Shown: piece by piece, positions 32,948 through 41,934 of the stretch | How the letters are laid out: each line of letters begins with the position of its first letter | Position numbering within the stretch: position 1 is the first letter of the stretch | NCBI RefSeq assembly: GCF_016918035.1 | Contig: NZ_JAERWK010000011.1 | Coordinates: 1-56,461 of the forward strand | Origin: Nakamurella leprariae | GTDB taxonomy: Bacteria; Actinomycetota; Actinomycetes; Mycobacteriales; Nakamurellaceae | Reading direction: 5' to 3' | DNA length: 56,461 bases | The notes under the pieces: model-generated | Database searches by the model: none | What the model saw: only the letters and a program-made list of their open reading frames with translations | What the model was told of the DNA's origin: nothing | Translations under genes and position numbers: made by a program

Positions 32948-33519
32948 CACGCATCCTCATCATCGGCCCCCAGGGTGTCGGCAAGGGCACCCAGGCGGCC
33001 GGGCTCGCGGAGGCCCTGTCCATCCCGCACGTGTCCACCGGCGACCTGTTCCGGGACCACGCCGCGCGCGGGACCGAGCTCGGGCTCGAGGTCAAGCGCT
33101 ACCTGGACTCGGGCCAGCTGGTGCCGGACTCGGTGACCAAGCAGATGGTGGCGGAGCGCCTCGGCGATCCGGACGCGCTGGACGGCTTCCTGCTCGACGG
33201 CTTCCCGCGGACGCTGCCGCAGGCGGAGTGGCTGGACGAGTACCTCCACAGCTCCGACCACGCGGTGGACGCCGTGCTGCTGCTGAACGCGCCGAACAAG
33301 GTGCTGCTGGAGCGGCTCACCGCCCGTGGTCGCGCGGACGACACCCCCGAGGCCATCTCCACCCGGTTGGCGCTGTACCACAGTGAGACCACCCCGCTGC
33401 TCGACTTCTACCACGACCGGGTCGTCGCGGTGAACGGGGTCGGCACCGTGGATGAGGTCCGGGAGCGGGCGCTCAAGGCACTGCGGGACTTCCTCAACGG
33501 TCACGGGCGCGCGGCCTGA
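32944..33519 (+). CDS. adk: Adenylate kinase
   Basis: Adenylate kinase of 191 aa that interconverts AMP, ADP and ATP. The P-loop is GPQGVGKGTQA, the AMP-binding region HVSTGDLFRDHAARGTELG, and DGFPRTLPQAEWLD is conserved. It is the short-lid form without a zinc-type lid. GTG start overlaps the secY stop. Seventeen bases lead to map. Confidence 0.98.
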   Translation: MTRILIIGPQGVGKGTQAAGLAEALSIPHVSTGDLFRDHAARGTELGLEVKRYLDSGQLVPDSVTKQMVAERLGDPDALDGFLLDGFPRTLPQAEWLDEYLHSSDHAVDAVLLLNAPNKVLLERLTARGRADDTPEAISTRLALYHSETTPLLDFYHDRVVAVNGVGTVDEVRERALKALRDFLNGHGRAA

Positions 33520-33536
33520 CGCGACGGACGCATCTG

Positions 33537-34388
33537 ATGGCCAGCGTCACCGACATCCAGCTCAAGACGCCCGACGAGTTGCGCAGCATGCGCGCCGCCG
33601 GGCGTCTGCTGGCCCGTGCCCTGGTCGCCGGCCGGGCGGCCGCGGTGCCCGGGGCGAGCACCGCCGACGTCGACGCCGCCGTGGCAGCGGTGATCCGCGA
33701 GGCCGGCGCGACCAGCAACTTCCTCGGCTACCACGGCTTCCCGGCCACCGTCTGCGCATCGGTCAACGACGAGGTCGTGCACGGCATCCCGCGCCCGGAG
33801 CGGGTGCTGGGCGCCGGTGACCTGCTGTCCGTGGACGGCGGCTGCATCGTCGACGGCTGGCACGCCGACTCCGCCTTCACCATGCACGTGGGCGAGCCGC
33901 CGCAGGACGAGCAGGGCGCGGCCGAGGTCGACCTCATCGCCGCGGCGGAGGCCGCCATGTGGGCGGGCATCGCCGCCATCACCGACGGCGGCCGGATCGG
34001 CGACATCTCCGCGGCGGTGGACGCGTCGGTGCGGCGGTCGGCGGGGAACGACGGCCGCCGGTACGGCTCCGTGGTCGGCTACGGCGGACACGGCATCGGC
34101 TCGGAGATGCACATGGAGCCGTTCGTGCCCAACCAGGGCAAGCGCGGCAAGGGACCGCGCATCGTCGCCGGCATGGCCCTGGCCATCGAGCCGATGCTGA
34201 CCCTGGGCAAGTCGACCACCCGCGAACTGGACGACGGCTGGACCGTGGTGACCAAGGACGGGTCGCGGGCCGTGCACGTCGAGCACAGCGTGGCCGTCAC
34301 GGCCGAGGGCATCTGCGTGCTGACCGCACCGGACGGCGGTGCCGCAGGGCTGGCGCCGTTCGGCATCACCCCGGTCGCGCTGGACTGA
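33537..34388 (+). CDS. map: Methionine aminopeptidase, type I
   Basis: Metallo-aminopeptidase of 283 aa that removes the initiator methionine. The metal ligands are visible: SVDGGCIVDGWHADSAFT (two aspartates), GHGIGSEMH (His), AIEPML (Glu) and VEHSV (Glu). GYHGFPATVCASVNDEVVHGIP is the conserved substrate-side loop. It ends the secY-adk-map group and converges on the next gene with a single base between stop codons, leaving no room for a separate terminator. Confidence 0.97.
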   Translation: MASVTDIQLKTPDELRSMRAAGRLLARALVAGRAAAVPGASTADVDAAVAAVIREAGATSNFLGYHGFPATVCASVNDEVVHGIPRPERVLGAGDLLSVDGGCIVDGWHADSAFTMHVGEPPQDEQGAAEVDLIAAAEAAMWAGIAAITDGGRIGDISAAVDASVRRSAGNDGRRYGSVVGYGGHGIGSEMHMEPFVPNQGKRGKGPRIVAGMALAIEPMLTLGKSTTRELDDGWTVVTKDGSRAVHVEHSVAVTAEGICVLTAPDGGAAGLAPFGITPVALD

Positions 34389-34389
34389 C

Positions 34390-36267
34390 TCAGGCCCAGA
34401 TCGAGCGGGGGTCGCCGGCCGCCGAGGCCAGCAGGAACCAGCTGGTGGCCGCCACGGACGAGGCGGGGGAGTACCCGGTGAACGGGTCCTCGGCCGTCGC
34501 CGCCGGGAAGGATCCGTCGGCCCGCTGCAGCCCGGCCACCCCGGCCAGGGTGCTCGACGCGGCGGCGGCGTCCCCGGTCCTGGACTGGGCCAGCGCGACC
34601 GAGCAGGTGCCCTCGACCCACACCGCGGCGACCGGCGACGGCATGCTCGGCTGGGCACGGAACGGCAGGTAGCCGCTGGCCGCCCCGTCGGTCACGGCGA
34701 ACGGCGCGGTGGCCGCGAGGGCCGCGGCGGCGGTGGGACCGGCCGATCCGCTCGTCGCGCTGGTGCCCTGCAGGAACAGGGCCCCCCAGGCGTTGACGTC
34801 GAGTGCGTCGACGTCGTCGGGGGTGCCGTCAGCGGTCAGGCCCTGCCGGAACCGGTGCTCGGTGACGTGCCACAGCTGGGTGCGCAGCCCGGCGGCCAGG
34901 CCGTCGGCGGTAGCGGCGCAGTCGGTGCAGTCCAGCACCGCGGCGGCGGCCCGGAACGCCTGCCAGGCGTCCAGGTTGTGCTCGGTGGACACCCAGCCCA
35001 GCGGCACGTCCGGCGAGAAGGTCCCGCCCACCACGTCGCCGGCGCCGCCGGCGATGAGTCCGGCGGCGGTGCCGGCCGTGATCCGGTGGGCGGCGAGCCA
35101 GCTGAGTCCGGCCTCGGCCGCGGTCACCGCGGTGACGCGCACCGGGTCGGTCGCGTCCGCGTCCCGCACGTACGCCAGCAGCGCGGCGACGGCCACGGCG
35201 GTGTTGCCGGTGCGCACGTGCTGCTGGCCGCCGGCCGGGTTCCACTGGGGCGCGGCCGAGACGAAGGCGCCCGCCTGGGCGCCGCTCTGCACCTGCAACG
35301 CAGCCAGACCGCGGGTCAGCCGGGCCGCGGTGACCTCGTCCCCGACGAGCAGCGCGGCGTGCAGCGCGAGGGCCTGGTCGTAGGTGTGGGTGAGCGGGGA
35401 CTGGCCGGGGCCGGCGTACGACCGGACCAGGCCGGTGTCGGGCGCGTGCTCGGCCAGCACCACGGGCGTGCCGGTGCTGACGTCCACCAGTTGGAAGCTC
35501 TTCATCCCGATCGCCGTGGCCGGGACGGTGAAGGTGCCGTCCGGCTGCACCGAGCCGGTGCCGACCGGGTAGGTGGTGTCGGTGGTGGCGAACGCCCGCA
35601 CCTCCCAACCGGCCACCCGGTCGCCCGCCGGCCACGGCTCGCCGGTCGGGGCGTAGGCGGCGGCCGCGTCGAGGACGCCGAACTCCCACCGCCCGGGGCC
35701 GGGGGTGAGCCCGGCCAGGTCGACGGTGAACCGGCCGTCCGGACCGACCAGCGCCTGGCGCGGGGCCTGGGTCCGGACGCCACCGTCGGCCCGGTAGACC
35801 TGGATGATCCAGCGGCCGGCCTGGGCCGGCAGCGCCACCGATCCGCTGACCACGCCGCGGTGGTCCGGATCGGCGGCGGCCGAGGCCGAGGCCGGGTCCA
35901 GCGCCACCGTGCCCGGCGTGACCGCGGGCTGAGTGAGGCCGCGGACCACGATCCGGCCGGTGACCGGGCCGGTCCAGTCGACCGGGTAGTCCCGGTCGGG
36001 AGTGATCGTCGATGCGGACGCCACCGGGGTGGGGGAGTCGAGCATCGAGCGGACCCACGTCCAGGCGCGGTCGGTCGCGGTGGCCGGCTCGGCGGCCGCC
36101 GACCCGGCGTCCACGGACAGGCCGGTGAGCACGGTGGTCATCCCGATCATCAGGGCCAGGACGGTCCGGAGCGGACCGTGGGCCCGGACGGCCCTTCGTC
36201 CTCCCCCGGGCCTCGACTCGAGCCGAGTGCCCCGCGATGAGACTGCCGTCCTGTTCCGCTGCGGCAT
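34390..36267 (-). CDS. Secreted protein of unknown function with predicted helical toroid
   Basis: Protein of 625 aa that I do not recognise. A basic N-terminus and a hydrophobic stretch (about 34–52, LRTVLALMIGMTTVLTGLSV) end in AGSAAA-EP, a signal peptidase I-like site near residue 59. Residues about 85–280 are rich in beta-type sequence. From about 300 to the end, helical repeats such as TYDQALALHAALL, STEHNLDAWQAF and GLQRADGSFPAA suggest an alpha/alpha toroid as in some glycoside hydrolases or terpene-cyclase-like folds. No LPXTG or C-terminal anchor is seen. ATG 36267 follows AAGGAGGCGGG. It lies between map and dctA and reads against map. Confidence 0.75.
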   Translation of the reverse strand: MPQRNRTAVSSRGTRLESRPGGGRRAVRAHGPLRTVLALMIGMTTVLTGLSVDAGSAAAEPATATDRAWTWVRSMLDSPTPVASASTITPDRDYPVDWTGPVTGRIVVRGLTQPAVTPGTVALDPASASAAADPDHRGVVSGSVALPAQAGRWIIQVYRADGGVRTQAPRQALVGPDGRFTVDLAGLTPGPGRWEFGVLDAAAAYAPTGEPWPAGDRVAGWEVRAFATTDTTYPVGTGSVQPDGTFTVPATAIGMKSFQLVDVSTGTPVVLAEHAPDTGLVRSYAGPGQSPLTHTYDQALALHAALLVGDEVTAARLTRGLAALQVQSGAQAGAFVSAAPQWNPAGGQQHVRTGNTAVAVAALLAYVRDADATDPVRVTAVTAAEAGLSWLAAHRITAGTAAGLIAGGAGDVVGGTFSPDVPLGWVSTEHNLDAWQAFRAAAAVLDCTDCAATADGLAAGLRTQLWHVTEHRFRQGLTADGTPDDVDALDVNAWGALFLQGTSATSGSAGPTAAAALAATAPFAVTDGAASGYLPFRAQPSMPSPVAAVWVEGTCSVALAQSRTGDAAAASSTLAGVAGLQRADGSFPAATAEDPFTGYSPASSVAATSWFLLASAAGDPRSIWA

Positions 36268-36539
36268 CCCGCCTCCTTGTTCCTGGCGGATGTGTGCAGC
36301 TGCCAAGCAAGGACGGTAATGACCCGTTGCCACCGGCTGCCGCTGTCCGGGGGACGCAGCGGCCTGACCGATCACCCGCTGCACCGGCCCCCGGCGCCGG
36401 AGCCACCCGATGGAGTGGCTGGGACGGCGACGCGGCCCGACGGGGGCCGAGGGTGCGCCTCCCGCGAACGCACTCCGTGACGGGGCGATTCGCTCTGTTC
36501 ACTGGGTCACACCTCGTTGGATTCGGGCCGGCCCGGCCC
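36268..36539. other. Upstream region of the secreted-protein gene
   Basis: About 270 bp between the dctA terminator and the secreted-protein start. It should hold that gene's promoter, but I found no clear hexamers. No gene is seen. Confidence 0.4.
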
Positions 36540-36587
36540 CCGACCTCTCGCCCCCGGTCTCGGCGAGACCGGGGACGAGAGGGTCGG
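36540..36587 (-). terminator. Terminator of dctA
   Basis: Long hairpin with a perfect 10-bp core CCCCGGTCTC/GAGACCGGGG around a three-base loop. It is extended by TCTCG/CGAGA and CCGACC/GGTCGG with one mismatch and one bulge. It begins about 14 bases past the dctA stop. Confidence 0.8.
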
Positions 36588-36600
36588 CGACGCCGGGGGA

Positions 36601-37950
36601 TCAGTGCTCGTCGAGCATGGTGCGGTCGTCGAACGGGTTGCGGCCGCGCAGCGTGGCTGTTGCCGTCGGCCGGTCGACCTCCTTGACCAGGGACCCGACG
36701 ACCAAGGTGGCCACCGCGTTGCCGGCGAAGTTGGTGACGGCTCGGGCCTCGGACATGAAGCGGTCGATGGCCACGATCAGCCCCACGCCGTCGACCAGAT
36801 CGGGGCGGTGCGAGGCGAGCCCGCCGCCGAGAGTGGCCAGGCCGGCGCCGGTGACCCCGGCGGCGCCCTTGGAGGCCACGATCATGAAGACCAGCAGGGA
36901 CAGCTGCTCGGGCAGCGACAGCGGGCTGCCCAGGGCGTTGCCGATGAACAGCGAGGCCATGGTCAGGTAGATGGCCGTGCCGTCCAGGTTGAACGAGTAC
37001 CCGGTCGGGACGACCACCCCGACGACGGGCTTGGACACGCCCAGGTGCTCCATCTTGGCGATGAGCCGGGGCAGCGCCGTCTCGGACGACGAGGTGGCCA
37101 CGATGAGCAGGAACTCCTGCTTGAGGTACCCGAGCAGCCGGAAGATGCCGTAGCCGGTGGTCACCTTCAGCACGGCGCCGAGCAGCACCACCACGAACAG
37201 CGCGCAGGTCAGGTAGAAGGCCACCATGAGGACGCCGAGCGCGCCGATGGCCGACCAGCCGGCGCCACCGACCACGCCGGCGATGGCGCCGAAGGCGCCG
37301 ATCGGGGCCAGCCACATGATGCCGGCCAGGATCTTGAACACCAGCTTCTGCAGGTGCCCGATGCCGGTGAGGACGGGCTCGCCCTTGCGGCCCATGGCCT
37401 GCAGGGCGAAGCCGACCAGCAGGGCGACGAACAGCGCCTGCAGCACCGATCCCGCGGTCAGCGAGGAGACCAGGGTGGTCGGGATGATGTCGAGGAAGAA
37501 ATTGCCGGTGCCGGCGGTCTCGGGCACCTCGTACGTGGCGGACGCGGCGGCGCCGGCCAGCCCACCGCCGGGGTGGATCAGGTTGCCGACGAGCAGCCCG
37601 ATGGCCAGCGCGGCCGTGGACATGATCAGGAAGTAGGCCAGGGCGATGCCGCCGACCTTGCCGACCTGCGAGGCCTTCCGGACCGAGCCGATGCCCAGCA
37701 CGATCGTGCAGAAGATGATCGGGCCGATCATCATCTTGATCAGGTTGACGAACGCCTTGCCCAGGTCGGCCAGGCCCTGGGCGTCCGGGCCGAGGACGAG
37801 GCCGACCGCGGTGCCGGCGACCACGGCCACGATGACCGCGAGGTAGAGGACGTGCGGGCCGATGCGGCGGCGCCGGGTGGGCACGGCGGGGCCGTCGGTA
37901 CCCGGGTCGGCGCCGGGCGTGCTGGAGGGGGGATCGGACAGCGTCGTCAT
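36601..37950 (-). CDS. dctA: C4-dicarboxylate/proton symporter DctA
   Basis: Symporter of 449 aa of the dicarboxylate/amino acid:cation (DAACS) family that would import succinate, fumarate or malate. It has about eight membrane helices and re-entrant loops. VGVVVPTGYSFNLDGTAIYLT and ATSSSETALPRLIAKM are the substrate-binding signatures. ATG 37950 (MTTLSDPPSS) follows GGGAG; longer frames run into low-complexity sequence. It is divergent from lutABC and about 6 kb from a DcuS/CitA-type two-component system, whose homologues control such transporters. A glutamate carrier (GltP) is the alternative; NLDGTAIY favours DctA. Confidence 0.88.
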   Translation of the reverse strand: MTTLSDPPSSTPGADPGTDGPAVPTRRRRIGPHVLYLAVIVAVVAGTAVGLVLGPDAQGLADLGKAFVNLIKMMIGPIIFCTIVLGIGSVRKASQVGKVGGIALAYFLIMSTAALAIGLLVGNLIHPGGGLAGAAASATYEVPETAGTGNFFLDIIPTTLVSSLTAGSVLQALFVALLVGFALQAMGRKGEPVLTGIGHLQKLVFKILAGIMWLAPIGAFGAIAGVVGGAGWSAIGALGVLMVAFYLTCALFVVVLLGAVLKVTTGYGIFRLLGYLKQEFLLIVATSSSETALPRLIAKMEHLGVSKPVVGVVVPTGYSFNLDGTAIYLTMASLFIGNALGSPLSLPEQLSLLVFMIVASKGAAGVTGAGLATLGGGLASHRPDLVDGVGLIVAIDRFMSEARAVTNFAGNAVATLVVGSLVKEVDRPTATATLRGRNPFDDRTMLDEH

Positions 37951-38123
37951 CGGTGCGCTCCCGGCGTCGGTGGGCGAGGGCTGATGCCCCGGGGGGAGGG
38001 GCATCGCGACGCCGGTCCGGGCCGGTGGTGCTCGACCGTGGCACCCGATCGCGTCGCTGCACGCAGCCTGCGGCGCGGGTGTGGTCACGGTCACTGATGT
38101 GTTCATATCGAACTCGGGCGACC

Positions 38124-38891
38124 TCAGCCGCCCCCGCGGGACTCCGGCTGCTGCAGGCCGGAGCGTTCGTAGAACTCGGCGATGTGCCGGACCACCGTGG
38201 CCGAGGCGCCGGCGACGTCGCCCGCGGCGACCGCGTCCAGCACGGCGTGGTGCTCGCGGCGCAGCTTGGCCAGCAGGTCCGGCCAGTCGGTCACCCGGGG
38301 CACCGACCGCTGCACGTAGGCCTCGATCGACCCGCGGATCGACGTCATGATCAGCGCGACCAGCGCGTTGCCGGACAGGGCGGCCAGCTCGACGTGGAAC
38401 CGGGCGTCCAGCCGCAGGAAGTCGCGCACGTCGAGATCCGGGTCGTCCATGTCGGCGAGCAGCGCCCGGGCCGCGTCCAGTGACCCACCGGTCGTGGCGG
38501 CCCGGCCCACCGCCCACGACTCGAGCAGCATCCGGGTCTCCACCACCTGCTGGACGTCGAACGCGCGCGTGGCCACGTGCAGCCGCAGGGCGCTGTCCAG
38601 CGGGGCGGACGGCTCGGCCACCAGCACGGCGCCGGCGTCCTGTCCGGAGCCGACGGCGCGGCGGAGCACCCCCATGGCCTCCAGCACCTGCAGCGCCTCG
38701 CGCACCGAGCCCCGGGAGACGCCGAGCTGCTCGGCCAGGGTGCGTTCGCCGGGCAGCCGCATGCCGACCACCAGGGTGCCGTCCTCCAGCTGCGCCTCGA
38801 GGTGGCGCAGCACGACGTCACTGGCGCGCACGGACGGATCTCGCGTGGACGGATCTCGCGTGGACGGATCTCGCGTGGACGGATCTCGCAC
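38124..38891 (-). CDS. GntR/FadR-family transcriptional regulator
   Basis: Regulator with an N-terminal winged helix-turn-helix (LPGERTLAEQLGVSRGSVREALQVLEAMGVL) and a C-terminal all-helical FCD domain (LRLDARFHVELAALSGNALV with ligand- and metal-site residues). It is divergent from lutABC and probably controls it, as LldR/LutR do in response to lactate. The start is uncertain. Four 15-bp repeats near the 5' end encode RDPST units. GTG at 38891 is used here; GTG at 38927 would place the operator inside the gene, and GTG at 38831 would exclude the repeats. None has a good ribosome binding site. Confidence 0.85.
   Translation of the reverse strand: MRDPSTRDPSTRDPSTRDPSVRASDVVLRHLEAQLEDGTLVVGMRLPGERTLAEQLGVSRGSVREALQVLEAMGVLRRAVGSGQDAGAVLVAEPSAPLDSALRLHVATRAFDVQQVVETRMLLESWAVGRAATTGGSLDAARALLADMDDPDLDVRDFLRLDARFHVELAALSGNALVALIMTSIRGSIEAYVQRSVPRVTDWPDLLAKLRREHHAVLDAVAAGDVAGASATVVRHIAEFYERSGLQQPESRGGG
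38832..38891. repeat. Four tandem 15-bp repeats
   Basis: GGACGGATCTCGCGT is repeated four times head to tail, the last copy differing in two bases. The 15-bp unit keeps the reading frame and would encode RDPST on the minus strand at the regulator's N-terminus. Confidence 0.9.
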
Positions 38892-38911
38892 AGCCGGACG
38901 GTACCGGCTAC

Positions 38912-38926
38912 TGTGGTCGGACCACA
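38912..38926. promoter_or_regulatory. Operator for FadR/LldR-type regulator
   Basis: Perfect 15-base palindrome TGTGGTC-G-GACCACA. Its core TGGTCGGACCA fits the TNGTNNNACNA consensus of LldR/FadR-type regulators. It lies between the divergent regulator and lutA, 48 bases before the lutA start. Confidence 0.8.
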
Positions 38927-38974
38927 CAGCTGGAACGTCAGAGGGCCGGGCTCCCGGCCGATCCGGAGACGACG

Positions 38975-39787
38975 ATGCGCATCGCGGTGTTCACCACCTG
39001 CCTGGCCGACGCCCTGTACCCGGCCGTCGCGCGGGCCACGGTCACGCTGCTGGAGCGGCTGGGGCACCAGGCGGTGGTCCCGGCCGACCAGACCTGTTGC
39101 GGGCAGATGCACCTCAACACCGGGTACTGGGCGCGGGGACTGCCGGTGGTCCGGCACCACGTCGAGACCTTCGAGGCGGCCTTGGACTCCTGCGATGCGG
39201 TGGTCGCGCCGTCCGGGTCCTGCGTCGGCTCGGTGCGCCACCAGCACGCGATGGTGGCCGCCCGGTACGACGACGACGCCCTGGCCGAGCGGGCCACGGC
39301 GGTGGCGGGCCGCACCTACGAGCTGTCCGAACTCCTCGTCGACGTGCTCGGGGTGACCGACGTCGGGGCCTGGTTCGGCCACCCGGTCACCTACTACCCG
39401 ACGTGCCACTCGCTGCGGATGCTCCGGGTGGGCGACAAGCCGGTCCGGCTGCTGCGGGCGGTGCAGGACATCGACCTGATCGAGCTGCCCGGGGCCGACT
39501 CCTGCTGCGGATTCGGCGGCACCTTCGCGCTGAAGAACGAGGCCACCTCCTCGGCGATGCTGACCGACAAGGTCGCCGCGGTGACCTCCACCGGGGCGCA
39601 GGTGTGCAGTGCCGGCGACTCGTCCTGCCTGATGCACATCGGCGGCGGCCTGTCTCGGCTGCGGACCGGCATCGGCACCCTGCACCTGGCCCAGATCCTG
39701 GCCTCGACCCGGGAGCATCCGTGCCCGGTCCCGGAGCCCCGCCGACCGGCCCGGCGCCGCCCGTCCCTCCCGGGAGCTGCCCGATGA
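38975..39787 (+). CDS. lutA: L-lactate oxidation complex protein LutA (iron-sulfur)
   Basis: LutA-like protein of 270 aa, one of three parts of the Fe-S lactate dehydrogenase that oxidises L-lactate to pyruvate. It has two CCG domains with TCCGQMH (C41, C42) and DSCCGFGG (C177, C178), which bind Fe-S clusters. ATG 38975 follows ATCCGGAG. The final 20 residues are proline/arginine-rich. It overlaps lutB by four bases (ATGA). Confidence 0.92.
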   Translation: MRIAVFTTCLADALYPAVARATVTLLERLGHQAVVPADQTCCGQMHLNTGYWARGLPVVRHHVETFEAALDSCDAVVAPSGSCVGSVRHQHAMVAARYDDDALAERATAVAGRTYELSELLVDVLGVTDVGAWFGHPVTYYPTCHSLRMLRVGDKPVRLLRAVQDIDLIELPGADSCCGFGGTFALKNEATSSAMLTDKVAAVTSTGAQVCSAGDSSCLMHIGGGLSRLRTGIGTLHLAQILASTREHPCPVPEPRRPARRRPSLPGAAR

Positions 39788-41271
39788 CCCGCCCGATGAC
39801 CCGGACCGTCGACCTGGGCATGCCCACCGCCACCGGCTTCCTCCGCGGCGAGCAGAAGTTCCCGGCCGCCGCGGCCGACCGGCTGACCGACGCCCAGCTG
39901 CGCCGGAACCTGGCCCACGCCACCGGCACCATCCGGACCAAGCGGCTGCGCGCAGTGGCCGAGCTGGACGACTGGGAGGAGCTGCGACTGGCCGGCAGCG
40001 CCATCAAGACCGACGCCATGGCCCGGCTGCCGGAGCTGCTCGAGCAGCTGGAGGCGACCGTCACCGCCCGCGGCGGCGTCGTGCACTGGGCGCGGGACGG
40101 GGTCGAGGCCAACCGCATCATCACCGACCTGATCCGGGCCACCGGGGCCGACGAGGTGGTCAAGGTCAAGTCGATGGCCACCCAGGAGATCGGTCTCAAC
40201 GAGCACCTGGAGACCGAGGGCATCCGGGCGATCGAGACCGACCTGGCCGAGCTCATCGTGCAGCTGGGGAACGACCGGCCCAGCCACATCCTGGTGCCGG
40301 CCATCCACCGCAACCGGACCGAGATCCGCGACATCTTCCGCACCGCCATGCCGGGCGCCCCGGCCGACCTGGGTGACGAGCCGCGCGAACTGGCCATGGC
40401 CGCCCGGTCCTACCTGCGCGAGCGGTTCCTGACCGCTCGGGTCGCGGTCAGCGGGGCCAACTTCGCGGCGGCCGACACCGGCACGCTGGCCGTGGTGGAG
40501 TCCGAGGGCAACGGGCGCATGTGCCTGACCCTGCCCCGGACGCTCATCACCGTGATGGGCATCGAGAAGGTGCTGCCGTCCTTCACCGATCTGGAGGTGT
40601 TCCTGCAGCTGCTGCCGCGCAGCTCGACCGCCGAGCGGATGAACCCGTACACCTCGCTGTGGACGGGGGTGACGCCCGGCGACGGGCCGCAGGAGTTCCA
40701 CCTGGTGCTGCTGGACAACGGCCGCACCCGGGTGCTGGCCGACGAGGTGGGACGCGCGGCGCTGCACTGCATCCGGTGCAGCGCCTGCCTGAACGTGTGC
40801 CCTGTGTACGAGCGGGTGGGCGGCCACGCCTACGGCTCGGTGTACCCGGGGCCGATCGGCGCCATCCTCTCGCCGCAGCTCACCGGCATCACCGGTCCGG
40901 ACGACCCCAACGCCTCACTGCCGTACGCCTCGACGCTGTGCGGGGCCTGCTTCGACGCCTGCCCGGTGCGCATCGACATCCCGAGCATCCTGGTCGAGCT
41001 GCGGGCCGACGCGGTCGAGGCCGGGCACCGGCCGCTGCCCGGCGGCCAGGACGTGGCCATGGCTGCAGCGGCCTGGGCGATGACCGACGGCCGACGCTGG
41101 GGACGGCTCATCGCGCTCGGCCGGCTGCTGTCCTGGCGGCGCACCGGATTCCGGCGGCTGCCCTGGCCGGCCTCCATCTGGACCCGGCACCGGGACCTGC
41201 CGCCACTGCCGGCCCGGACGTTCCGGCAGCAGTGGCGGGACCGACTGCGGCGCACGGGGAGTGGATCATGA
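39784..41271 (+). CDS. lutB: L-lactate oxidation complex protein LutB (iron-sulfur)
   Basis: LutB of 495 aa. The N-terminal DUF162/LUD part contains NRIITDLIRATGADEVVKVKSMATQEIGLNE in pieces typical of the family. Two cysteine clusters follow: CIRCSACLNVCP (C329, C332, C335, C339) and CGACFDACP (C386, C389, C393). It passes electrons from lactate oxidation. The ATG overlaps the lutA stop, and the lutB stop overlaps lutC. Confidence 0.94.
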   Translation: MTRPMTRTVDLGMPTATGFLRGEQKFPAAAADRLTDAQLRRNLAHATGTIRTKRLRAVAELDDWEELRLAGSAIKTDAMARLPELLEQLEATVTARGGVVHWARDGVEANRIITDLIRATGADEVVKVKSMATQEIGLNEHLETEGIRAIETDLAELIVQLGNDRPSHILVPAIHRNRTEIRDIFRTAMPGAPADLGDEPRELAMAARSYLRERFLTARVAVSGANFAAADTGTLAVVESEGNGRMCLTLPRTLITVMGIEKVLPSFTDLEVFLQLLPRSSTAERMNPYTSLWTGVTPGDGPQEFHLVLLDNGRTRVLADEVGRAALHCIRCSACLNVCPVYERVGGHAYGSVYPGPIGAILSPQLTGITGPDDPNASLPYASTLCGACFDACPVRIDIPSILVELRADAVEAGHRPLPGGQDVAMAAAAWAMTDGRRWGRLIALGRLLSWRRTGFRRLPWPASIWTRHRDLPPLPARTFRQQWRDRLRRTGSGS

Positions 41272-41885
41272 GCAGCCGCGACCGCATCCTGGCCGACGTG
41301 CGGCGGGCCATCGGCGGCTCGGCCCGGTCCGCGCCCGGGCCGGTCGAGCGCACCTACCACCGCGAGAACCTGGTCGCACGGGCCGATGTCGACCGGTTCG
41401 CCGAGGCGGTGGCCGAGTACCGGGCCACCGTGCACCGGGTCGACACCGACGCCGACCTGCCCGCGCTGGTGGCCGGGCTGTGCGCGGGGGAGTCGGTGGT
41501 GGTCCCGGACGACCTGCCGGACAGCGTGATCGGGACCCTGGACGTCCACCGCGACACCGCCGCGCGGCCGTTGTCGGTCACCGAACTCGACGGCATCACG
41601 GCGGTGGTCACGTTCGGCCGGCTCGGCATCGCCGCGACCGGCACCGTGGTGCTGGACGCCGGCCCCGGCCAGGGGCGGCGGGCATTGACCCTGGTGCCCG
41701 ACCACCACGTCTGCGTGCTCCGCGCCGACCAGGTCGTGGACACCGTGCCGCAGGCCATCGCCGCGCTGGACCCGGTCCGCCCCATCACGCTGATCAGCGG
41801 GCCCAGTGCCACCAGTGACATCGAGCTGGACCGGGTGGAGGGCGTGCACGGACCCCGGCGGCTGGACGTCGTCATCGTGGGGTGA
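41268..41885 (+). CDS. lutC: L-lactate oxidation complex protein LutC
   Basis: LutC (LUD domain) of 205 aa. SSRDRILADVRRAI at the N-terminus, AVVTFGRLGIAATGTVVLDAG in the middle and GPSATSDIELDRVEGVHGPRRLDVVIV at the C-terminus are family hallmarks. No cysteine clusters, as expected for this subunit. The start overlaps lutB by four bases. Fifty bases separate it from the CoA-transferase gene, so the operon may continue. Confidence 0.93.
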   Translation: MSSRDRILADVRRAIGGSARSAPGPVERTYHRENLVARADVDRFAEAVAEYRATVHRVDTDADLPALVAGLCAGESVVVPDDLPDSVIGTLDVHRDTAARPLSVTELDGITAVVTFGRLGIAATGTVVLDAGPGQGRRALTLVPDHHVCVLRADQVVDTVPQAIAALDPVRPITLISGPSATSDIELDRVEGVHGPRRLDVVIVG

Positions 41886-41934
41886 CGCGCTGGGAGATGC
41901 TGTTCGGACGCCGCTCGACGATCCAGGGAGGGTC

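Noticed and set aside
34829-38062. 1077-codon minus-strand frame overlapping the secreted protein and dctA
   Set aside because: It is out of frame with two genes that have signal peptide or transporter motifs; its translation is mostly Arg/Gly/Pro.
38832-38891. Tandem repeats as a CRISPR array
   Set aside because: The 15-bp units abut without spacers, and no cas genes are present.
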